From assembly GCF_002994745.2 (NCBI RefSeq), contig NC_037088.1:65180397-65244396 (forward strand): 64,000 nt of DNA, read 5' to 3'. The notes beneath the pieces were generated by a model, which was not told where the DNA came from, made no database searches, and saw only the letters and a list, made by a program, of their open reading frames with translations. The translations under genes and the position numbers were made by a program. The stretch is from Rosa chinensis. Lineage: Eukaryota > Streptophyta > Magnoliopsida > Rosales > Rosaceae. Positions 55,811 to 64,000 of this stretch are shown piece after piece (the first letter of the stretch is position 1; each line of letters starts with the position of its first letter).

Positions 55811-58487
55811 GTCGCCTCTTGTACCAGGAATTGGCAGGTCTAAAAGAACGAGGAGAGAGAATTCAGAGCGAGAGAGTCGGCTCTGAGCTAGGTTTCCGAC
55901 ACCTCAATACAAACTAGATCCCTCCCCGAAACTTTTCTCTGACCCGCTTGCATAAGCGAAGCCCGTAATGCTAAGCGGCCCTGATTTATCTTTTTGGGCC
56001 TCTTTGAGATTTACTTCCGAAATATCAAAATATGTTTTTCAAATTTAGCAAAAGATTTATAAGATTTTTTTGTACGTAATTAATTTACTTCTGAAATAAC
56101 TTAAAAGGTTTTTCAAAAATATTTTTGTACCTATCTGTCCAAACCACTTTTAAATGCCTGCTTTATAACAATAGAAAATTACCAAAAACTACAATATCAA
56201 TAAAAAAATTTCCATCAGCAAAGCCCACTTCGCTACTTCCCATGTGGTAAGCCTAAGATACCCATGCGGAACATTAAAACCCATTCGGCCACTTTTCTTT
56301 TTATTTTTTTAATTCTTCTGTTAAGATGAATTGACAAAATTACCCATCATTGTTCATGGAAATATCATAGACTCTCAGATAAGAATGCATTGATCGCTCT
56401 TCCATCTAGGAATTTGCGAAAGAAGCAGAGAGGTTAAGCTATGGTTGATGGGCGATGAAACAGAAAAGCGCACAGCTTTTTTGAAGATGAACTGAGAATC
56501 CAGATTTAGGATATAAGCTTTGTGATTTTTACAATTTGAGGTATGTATTTTTCTACTTTGATTCGATTGATTGAAATTATTTATATGTGCACCTATATAT
56601 TTTTTGCTCAAAAGAGCGAGTCAAATAGCTAAACTCCCATTCTACCTCTAAGAGTATCCAAAATTGACTATGTTAGCTGTTATCTCAAATCTAAGAAGAA
56701 TCGACTTGAGAGTTTCTTAATCTGACCTAAATTTCTCATGAGTTTGGCATGTGTTAGAAGACAAGTACTTGTGTCTTATGCAGATTCGTTGTTCATATGT
56801 CAAACATTAGTGGGACTTGGATGAGCAATTAGATCTGATATTATCTTCTTTAAAAGGTTTTATTCATTATAGTTTTTTCAATTCTCATTGAACAACTAAA
56901 AACTTGATATTTTATGCAGTAAAATGAAAAATATTGGGATTTATGTAATTGTGTCTATTGATATGTCTGTTCTTAAGATAAATAATAATCATGTGCACAT
57001 TTGGGTATAGAAAAGATTCATTTTATTCAGTATTTAATCGAACTATTGCATTTTATATTTTTGATACATCATATATTGATTGGTTGTGATATTTGATGAT
57101 CATTTCATATAGTAGCTGATAGCTTGATGCAGAGCGTGCAAGAAAAACATGTTCTAAATGGACAACTTCATCATATTGTAACCTATTTGGTAGGCTGACA
57201 TCGATGAATTAGGTGATGTATTGTAGCTTTTTCAATCATTAGTCATGTCTCTTCTAATGAAAAAAAAAAAAAAAAAGTTGGCTCCCATAATCCAACAAGG
57301 TTTTCCTTGCTTTAGAGATCGGTGTATCAATTAATCAACTCACTTTTAACTTCCACAGGAAACCATCTTTAGGTGGTGGTAGGTAATTGAAAGCTTCAGT
57401 GCTACCTCTATTTTGGATTTTGATGTTGTCGCACGCAATTCACTTTTTGTGATGGAATATTTATGTGATTTGTATTATAAAGATTATATTTTGGTAATAG
57501 TTAGAACTTTCTTTGCTCATCTATAAATCTTAGTATTTCTTAGTGTTTGTCCTTGTTGGCTAGTATCATTATTTAATATTGAGGATCAATGGATTTCTTT
57601 ATTGTTAGCATCACCAAGAAATATAACAACCCTAAAGGTTAATGATATATTTGCTTTTGCTTTGATATCACTTTAAATTGTGTTAAGGAGACATACTACA
57701 CTCTTACAATTCATTTTGGAGTCAATAGCATTGTAAATTATTGAGGTCCAGTAACATTATTTACTATTGAGGGTCAGTAGCATTGTTTCTATTGAGGATC
57801 AATAGCCTTATCTACTACAAAGGGTCAGTAGCATTATTTCTTATAGGTTTTTCTAGTGTATTATACAAATAAGGCTTTTCTTATTCATGTCTTTCAATAT
57901 TTGTTACTGATGGCTACTGGCATTACTTGCTAGTGAAGGTCAATACCTTTATTATTGAGGGCATATAATCACTTGCTGTTTGGGACCAGTAACTAAATAA
58001 CTATTGAGGGTTAGTAGTTTTATTTGCTATAAACTTTTAGTTCAGAGTCTATTTTATGCTCTATTTTATACCCTTTTATGTAATAGTAATTTGGAGTTTC
58101 ATACTACTTTTTGCTTATAAAATGGGTTTATACCGTACTATCTAATTTGTTAAAGTGGAACAGTGAAGTGACAAATTATAAACACTGAAAATTGGGGTCC
58201 ATGTCCCTTAAAGTTAATTAGAGTGTGAAAAATTTTAATTCCTTATATCCAGAGAGGGAGAAAAGACAGAAAAAGCTGACATATGAGTTTGACTGAAGCG
58301 GTGGCAATTTTGTAATTTTTAATAACTTCTTAGACAAAAGTGAAAACTATGTTGATTGCGTCAGCATTAATGCAACCGCATGGGAAACCCGCTGATGACT
58401 TTTGCGCATGGTAGTAAGACTGAGCCTATTTAGCTTGGTAAATTATTCTTATAACAAACCTAAAACTGGCTCAAAATTTTTTTTTGG
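55811..58487. other. Intergenic region upstream of the zinc-finger gene
   Basis: 55811-55930 is the probable promoter and leader of the minus-strand gene. The rest is AT-rich without a supported gene. 57540-58020 contains a loose array of TTGAGGRTCARTAGCATT-like words. Confidence 0.5.
57540..58020 (+). repeat. Loose array of GAGGGTCAGTAGCATT-like words
   Basis: About eight diverged copies of (A/T)TTGAGG(A/G)TCA(A/G)TAG(C/A)(A/C)TT at irregular spacing of 30-60 bp, with a few weaker ones in between. Confidence 0.55.
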
Positions 58488-58944
58488 ACTAAATACTGTT
58501 TAGTCCTTGAGCTTTTGACCATAAAACACTTCAGTCTCTGACCTTCTAATTTCACACGTTTAGTCCTTATACTTCAAAATTTTAGACCAATAAGTCCTTG
58601 CCGGCTAAAAGTCGCGGCAAAATATCTATTATGCCATCAGTTCTTTTTTTTTAAAATTAATTAATTTTTATTTTTTTTGGAAAATGATTTTTTTTCCTTT
58701 TTTCTTTATGTTTGAAAAAAAAAGTAATAAAATGAAGAAAAAAGAATAAATAAAAAAAGAGAAAGGAATAAATTTATTTTAAAAAAAAGAACTGATGGCA
58801 TAATAGACATTTCACCGGGAATTTTAGACAGCAAGGACCTATTGGTCTGAAATTTTGAAGTACAAGGACTAAACGTGTGAAATTAGAATGTCAGGGACTT
58901 AAGTGTTTTATGGTCAAAAGCTCAATAACTAAACAGTATTTAGT
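58488..58944. mobile_element. Fold-back MITE
   Basis: About 457 bp. ACTAAATACTGTTTAG at the left is matched by CTAAACAGTATTTAGT at the right, and pairing continues for about 130 bp per arm (for example TTTTATGGTCAAAAG against CTTTTGACCATAAAA). The left flank is a T-run and the right flank is also T-rich, so the target duplication cannot be read. End sequence and size resemble the Mutator-like MITE at 13548-13961. Confidence 0.75.
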
Positions 58945-60086
58945 TTTTTTTTTTTAATCTTTGAAAATGGACCCCCAAAGCAGACATAAATTATAAATAG
59001 TTAAAATATATTCATATTCTCATCCCAAAAAAAAAAAAATTAAGATCATAATTGTCTGTTCTCGTTCTCGTCTTCGATTAACTCTCCTCAAATGTGTCCC
59101 ATTTGGAGTGGTCTCACTGAGAGACTTACTACAATTTCATAATGACTGATACATAGTATAAGCATTTTGGGATTAAAATTCTGCATCGATCCTCTGTTCT
59201 CATCTCCGATTGACTATTCTTAAATGTGTCTCATTTGGAGTGGCTTCACCGGAAAGACCAACTACAATGACATGATGACTAATACATAGTATAAGATACG
59301 ACATTTGAAGTATTTGTAGATTTTGTCAAGAATTCATGAAGAATAATACTATATAATCTTGAACTTCAATGATACAAAGAGTGTACCATAAAAAAATAGT
59401 CATAAATCGACGGCCACCTATATTGTATTCGGACTAATTATTACTCGTGTAACATAATAGAAATCAGTTTGTGCCAGTATACCAGAAGTATGGTGACGTT
59501 TGACGTACCTGTCATGCATGTTTCAATTCAACCAAAACGGTGTTCCCTTGCCCTAATCTAATCTCCCTAAGATAAGGTGACCCACACACACAACTTTCCA
59601 TTTTTGTATCTGCTCTTTATTTGAGCGAGGATACTCGGATATTTGGACCCTGGTCAATTCAACTGAAAAAGAAAATCGAAGAAATAATTATGACCCAACA
59701 AAAGCTTTTCATATAAGATCCATTCATTTTTTGTTCAAAAACCATTGAAAATAAGTACTAAAAAAATCATTAAGAAACACGTTTTATCTCTCATGTAAAA
59801 ATTAATCAAACGTGCATGCATATACACGTCCTGGATCTCAAGAAATAGAGAGCCGATCGATTGATTATGTACCTAGTTCAACGGACAGGCTTCCATGCAC
59901 CGACGTTAGTGTTACCAGGTCAGGCATCAGTCAAATTCCAAGCGAAAAAAACCGAAAGTCAGTTAAAAATAAAAACCGGCTTTTTTTTTACTTCATACGT
60001 CCATCTCCACCGAGATCAAACCAGCTGCATCCCAGATTTCAATCCTCCAAAGTTTCCAAAACCGGCCTCAGACTCCGAACTAGACC
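58945..60086. other. Spacer between the MITE and the hAT transposon
   Basis: About 1.1 kb. A diverged ~75-bp direct repeat is seen near 59058-59135 and 59190-59265 (TGTGTC(C/T)CATTTGGAGTGG). From about 59990 the sequence is GC-richer and looks like the start of a host leader that continues at 63485; the hAT sits inside it. Confidence 0.5.
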
Positions 60087-60253
60087 CAGGCCCGGCCCTG
60101 GCCCAGGGCAGGCAGGGCGATAGCCCAGGGCCCACGTTTTGAAGGGTGACTACCTAGGGCCCAAATTGAAGCAGTAGATGGGTAAAAAAAAAAAATTTTC
60201 TGTTAGGCATATGAGAAAAGGAACGGCAAGAGTGCAAGAGTGCAATTGTTTAG

Positions 60254-60381
60254 TTGTTTACAATATATAAAAGTTGAAGCAGCTAGTGCTAGACAAAAGG
60301 AATACAAGATGGGCAATTGGCCAATTGTTTACAATATATAAAAGTAGAAGTAGCAGCTAGCGTGCTAGACAAAAAAAATAC
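60254..60381 (+). repeat. Duplicated promoter-like segment of the hAT
   Basis: Two copies (60254-60305, 60325-60381) of TTGTTTACAATATATAAAAG followed by GAAG...AGCTAG...GTGCTAGACAAAA. Each contains a TATATAAAAG TATA-like box upstream of the transposase. Confidence 0.75.
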
Positions 60382-60690
60382 TTGGGCAGTTCATGCTGCT
60401 GGCCTGCTGCAATTAAACAAAACACCTAGTGCTGCAACTTTAAAGAAAAAAGAAGGAAGACAACATTAAGTTTTCTGTTCGGGTAGATTCTTTTTTTTCA
60501 TCTTCAAATTCTTCTCTTCTTCCTCTCATTCTCTCAATTCACAACTCTCAAGTCTCAAGGACTCAAAGAGGGAGGACGGGAGGCTTGCGTTGCCAGCATA
60601 TTAGATTTCTCATATTCAGCCATTCAGGTTCTATTGTTCATTCAATCATTTGTTCGATTGATATTTGTCCTTTTATTTTTCATTAGAGTA

Positions 60691-63303
60691 ATGTTTCCTA
60701 AGAAATATGCTTCTGGTAGTGAAAAAAGAAAAAGAAAAAAACAACAAGAAGATTTTATAAGCTCCCAAAGAGGTTCTTTGGATAAGTTTTTTATGAAAAG
60801 AGGTGTTTCTTCGGAAAATCATGGTGAAAATGAGGTAACTGAAGGAGTTCAAGATATAGGTGAGTCTGGTGAGAACGAAAATGAGGTAGCGGAAAGAGTT
60901 GAAGATATAGGTGAAACTGAAAATGAGGTAGCCGAAGGAGTTGAAGGTATAGGTGAACATGAAAATGAATCAAATGATCAAACAGAAAATATGGAAGAAA
61001 CAAATGTGCTTGAAAGTGAGAATATTGAAATAAATCGTGTGAGTGAACCTTTAGAAGGTACAATACCTTTGAATATATATGATCCTAGAGTTTGGGAAAG
61101 TTTAGATGGAAAAATGAGAGATATGCTTGTTGAAAAAGGTCCTATTAGAGAAACTAATATTGTTTTTCCTAAGGATAATCTAAATAGGGGGTTCTCTTTG
61201 GATTATTTTTCTCAAAAGATGAGTAATGGTGAACTTTCCGATAGAAAATGGTTGGTTTACTCAAAAGATTTGGATAAAGTATTTTGTTTTTGTTGTAAAC
61301 TTGTAAGAAAATCTCATTCTAGGAGTCAGTTAGCAAATGAAGGAATTAATGATTGGAAACATTTGGGGGATAAGCTTAAACAACATGAAAAGAGTCGTGA
61401 ACACCTCTCTAACCTTAGAGCTTGGAATGAGCTACGAGTGAGATTGAGCACAAATCAAACAATTGATAAAGAATTACAAGAGCAAATCAAGAAAGATACA
61501 GAGCATTGGAAAGAAGTCATGGTTAGGGTAATTAGTGTTATTAAACGTCTTGCTATGAATAATATAGCCTTTCGTGGAACAAATGAAAAAATCTATGAGG
61601 ATTCAAATGGAAATTTCTTAGGCTTTCTTGAATCAATAGGAGAGTTTGATCCAATAATGAAGCATCATTTTCGACTCATTCAAAATAAAAATATTCATTA
61701 TCATTATCTTAGTCATAAAATACAAAATGAATTGATAGCTATGTTGGCATCAAGTGTCAAGAGTGCGATTATAAAGAAGATTAAAGAGGCTAAATATTTT
61801 TCTGTGATTCTTGATTGCACCCCTGATGCTAGTCACAAAGAGCAAATGACTTTGATAATAAGATGTGTAGATGTTGCAAGCTGCCCAATAAAAGTAGAAG
61901 AGTATTTTTTGGAGTTTTTAAATGTAGAAGATACATCGGGTTTGGGTCTTTTTAATGAACTACAAGCTGCTCTAAGTTCTCTTGATTTAGATATTGATGA
62001 TTTGAGGGGACAAGGTTATGATAATGGTTCCAATATGAGAGGAAAACACCAAGGTGTCCAGAAAAGGTTACTTGACATAAATCCTAGAGCTTTTTATATG
62101 CCATGCGGTTGTCACTCTCTTAATTTAGTACTTTGTGATATGGCAAACTCTTGTGTAAAAGGAAAATCATTTTTTGGAGCATGTCAGGCCATTTACAATG
62201 TGTTTGCTAATTCAACAAAGCGATGGAACCTTTTACTTGAATATGTAGATGAATTAACATTGAAATCTTTGTCGGCTACACGGTGGGAAAGTCGTATTGA
62301 AAGTGTGAAAGCAATAAAATCTCAATTTCCCAAAATAAAAGAAGCTTTAATCAAACTTGCTGAAATTGGTGATGCATATGATAATCATTTGAGTTGGGAA
62401 GTTGGGAAATTATTAGATGGTGAATTTTCAAGTTTTGATTTCATTTTAAGTCTGGTTATATGGCATGATATTTTGCACAAAATAAACATGGTGAGCAAAA
62501 ATTTGCAGGCTAAAGATATGATTCTTGATGTTGCTAATAAAAGTTTAAAAGGGTTGATTTCATTTTTTGAAAAATATAGAGAAAATGGATTTAATTCTAC
62601 TATAATTGATGCTAAAGAAATTGCAAATGAAATGGGAATTGAGCCTGTATTTCCTGTGAAGCGTAGGGTTAAAAGAAAGAGACATTTTGATGAGATTCAT
62701 GATACAGATAGAGAACAACAATCAGCTCAAGAAGATTTTAGAACTGATTACTTTCTTGTCTTAGTTGATATGGCTATTTCTCAATTGAAGAGTAGATTTG
62801 AACAAATGGAAAGTTTTGAATCTGTATTTGGCTTCTTATTTGATGCATCACAGTTGGTTTCATTGGATGACGAAGAAATGAAAAATTGTTGCTTGAAACT
62901 TGAACTTGCTTTGAAACATGGTGAGGTGTCTGATATTGATGCAAAATATTTGCTTTCTGAGTTACAAGTATTGCAGGAAATGCTACCAAATGAAGCATAT
63001 GAAACAGGAAACCCATGGAATTCCATTAAAATTATGGAGTTTGCAAAAAAAATGGATATGTTTCCAAATATTTTAGTTGCTTATAGGATTTTATTGACTA
63101 TACCTGTTACAGTGGCATCTGCAGAAAGAAGTTTTTCAAAATTAAAGTTATTAAAATCTTATTTGCGGACAACAATGACTCAAGATAGGTTGAATGGTTT
63201 AGCAATCTTGAGTATTGAAAAGAATATGTTGAAAAATATTGAGCTTGAGCACATAATTGATGATTTTGCTTCTAAAAGTGCAAGAAGAAATCATTTTAGA
63301 TGA
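60691..63303 (+). CDS. hAT transposase (TTF zinc finger, DUF4371, C-terminal dimerisation domain)
   Basis: 870-residue protein without a stop or frameshift. The ATG at 60691 ([17 protein letters not shown]) is preferred; upstream in-frame codons lack an ATG. Seen: a basic, nuclear-localisation-like N-terminus; acidic repeats ([13 protein letters not shown] type, about 45-110); a TTF-type zinc finger with [10 protein letters not shown] and a later DWKHLGDKL...HEKSREH (about 190-255); a DUF4371/RNase H-like core with [11 protein letters not shown] and [18 protein letters not shown], then [11 protein letters not shown] (about 370-500); and the hAT dimerisation motif [20 protein letters not shown] near 805-825. 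Family members cut and paste elements with 8-bp target duplications, exactly what flanks this one. Proteins of this type are often annotated as zinc finger MYM-type protein 1-like. No sign of decay. Confidence 0.95.
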   Translation: MFPKKYASGSEKRKRKKQQEDFISSQRGSLDKFFMKRGVSSENHGENEVTEGVQDIGESGENENEVAERVEDIGETENEVAEGVEGIGEHENESNDQTENMEETNVLESENIEINRVSEPLEGTIPLNIYDPRVWESLDGKMRDMLVEKGPIRETNIVFPKDNLNRGFSLDYFSQKMSNGELSDRKWLVYSKDLDKVFCFCCKLVRKSHSRSQLANEGINDWKHLGDKLKQHEKSREHLSNLRAWNELRVRLSTNQTIDKELQEQIKKDTEHWKEVMVRVISVIKRLAMNNIAFRGTNEKIYEDSNGNFLGFLESIGEFDPIMKHHFRLIQNKNIHYHYLSHKIQNELIAMLASSVKSAIIKKIKEAKYFSVILDCTPDASHKEQMTLIIRCVDVASCPIKVEEYFLEFLNVEDTSGLGLFNELQAALSSLDLDIDDLRGQGYDNGSNMRGKHQGVQKRLLDINPRAFYMPCGCHSLNLVLCDMANSCVKGKSFFGACQAIYNVFANSTKRWNLLLEYVDELTLKSLSATRWESRIESVKAIKSQFPKIKEALIKLAEIGDAYDNHLSWEVGKLLDGEFSSFDFILSLVIWHDILHKINMVSKNLQAKDMILDVANKSLKGLISFFEKYRENGFNSTIIDAKEIANEMGIEPVFPVKRRVKRKRHFDEIHDTDREQQSAQEDFRTDYFLVLVDMAISQLKSRFEQMESFESVFGFLFDASQLVSLDDEEMKNCCLKLELALKHGEVSDIDAKYLLSELQVLQEMLPNEAYETGNPWNSIKIMEFAKKMDMFPNILVAYRILLTIPVTVASAERSFSKLKLLKSYLRTTMTQDRLNGLAILSIEKNMLKNIELEHIIDDFASKSARRNHFR

Positions 63304-63484
63304 GATTTGATTGATATAAAGTGATGTAATATTTATTTTTCGGGGTATTGGTTTTATGTCCCCCCCGTTGTATCATATTTTTTTTATCAATGTAAAATAT
63401 TTTTGATTTTTTTTTTATATAAAGGGCCCAATTTTATTTTTTGCCCCGGGCCTTGAATTTCCCAGGGCCGGGCCTGACTAGACC

Positions 63485-64000
63485 CGTTCGTTCCAGAAAC
63501 CGCAACCCAATCCAAGGACCACACCTGCTTCCGCCACCGACTCCGGCTTCTGCGTCAAGACCTGCGATCTCTCCGCGTCAAGATGCTCTTCAACTGCCAC
63601 TACTTCTCAGACTCGAGCTTATTGGCGTTCTGATTCTGGTCGTCGAGAAAGTTGAGTCGGACTTGGGTCATCTGACCTCTAGTGAGATTTGAGAGCTACA
63701 TAAGAGGGTTTGGAGGATGAAAGGCCCTGGGCTGTCTTTCTGATTTCATCGGATATGGTTTTTCCGGCTTGTTATGAATTATGATACCAGTCGATGGACG
63801 ATACTCGTTTATAATGCGGTAAAGGAATTTAATATCAACCACACGAGTTAACGCAGTGGTGAGGCCACGTAGCTGTTGCAGTGGTTGTTCTCGATTTGAG
63901 CCACGTACTTGTTTTTGTCAAAGTGTAGATCGATTATGTACCTAATTCAATTGTATAAGATTATAGTTCTTTTTGATACTTGATTGAAATCATGAAGCCT
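63485..64000 (+). other. Sequence right of the hAT insertion
   Basis: GC-richer for about 200 bp (63485-63690), continuing the sequence that stops at 60078, then AT-rich to the window end. A frame crosses the hAT empty site without a stop and ends at 63692, but its proline- and leucine-rich translation matches no family I know. It could be the 5' part of a gene that extends past the window. Confidence 0.4.

Larger units (their letters stand above)
60087..63476 (+). mobile_element. Complete autonomous-looking hAT transposon
   Basis: 3,390 bp. Perfect 15-bp terminal inverted repeats (CAGGCCCGGCCCTGG) and a perfect 8-bp duplication ACTAGACC (60079-60086, 63477-63484). Contains one uninterrupted transposase gene. 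Everything needed in cis for mobility that I can check is intact, so it is young and possibly active. Confidence 0.95.

Noticed and set aside
56214..58400. Possible large element between CATCAGCAAAGCCC and GGGAAACCCGCTGATG
   Set aside because: The inverted match is short and broken and no target duplication was found.
59812..63692. Host ORF interrupted by the hAT
   Set aside because: The frame does stay open across the empty site, but the proline-rich translation matches no family and other frames are about as good.

Overview
The window is plant nuclear DNA, very probably rose (Rosa) or a close Rosaceae relative. The strongest clue is the complete intronless glycosyltransferase at 2718-4139. 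Its 473-residue length, opening (MGGDAIVLYPYPGLGHL) and sequence match, as far as I can recall them, the Rosa hybrida anthocyanidin 5,3-O-glucosyltransferase RhGT1. Low gene density, AT-rich spacers, GT-AG introns and abundant LTR retrotransposons and small DNA transposons fit a plant chromosome arm.

Layout. 1-573 is the 3' end of one UGT gene, and 2718-4139 is a complete tandem paralogue. 4665-5815 is a small DNA transposon carrying a second one inside it. 7522-9486 (minus) is an intronless half-size ABCG transporter. 10527-11188 is a non-autonomous element carrying a broken gene fragment. From about 13.4 to 47.05 kb lies one large, much-interrupted, CACTA-like repeat territory (ends rich in ACAACA / TGTTGTGTG motifs). 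It holds a MULE-type MITE (13548-13961), a hAT-like element (14224-15403), a 2.35-kb solo LTR (15760-18111) and, dominating everything, a 24-kb nested Ty3/gypsy complex (22578-46637).

The complex has three layers. A Tat-lineage element with 516-bp LTRs and TTATG target duplications encodes one gag-pol frame plus a spliced antisense ORF. Its gag is split by a 3.6-kb solo-LTR-like insertion (24138-27758, ACATC duplication). Its antisense ORF is split by a 9.06-kb LTR element in reverse orientation (33113-42169, ATGAG duplication). Removing each insertion and one duplication copy leaves both frames open, so both breaks are recent.

The most unusual content is inside the 9-kb element. It has no recognisable pol, but carries an intact, intronless WUSCHEL-type homeobox gene (38368-39042) with homeodomain, WUS box and EAR-like tail, preceded by a TATA box and a tandemly repeated upstream region. 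A second ORF of unknown function (37235-37765) diverges from it. The pair sits between two diverged internal direct repeats, like a cargo cassette.

Right of the complex, 51067-55810 (minus) is best explained as a five-exon gene (651 codons predicted) joining three C2H2 zinc fingers to a kelch-like domain. Two of its exons are tiny tandem copies made by duplication of an intron with its borders. 60087-63476 is a complete hAT transposon (15-bp terminal inverted repeats, perfect 8-bp target duplication, uninterrupted 870-codon transposase). The host genes (UGTs, ABCG transporter, zinc-finger/kelch gene) show no obvious shared pathway, although UGT and ABCG products could both act in specialised metabolism.
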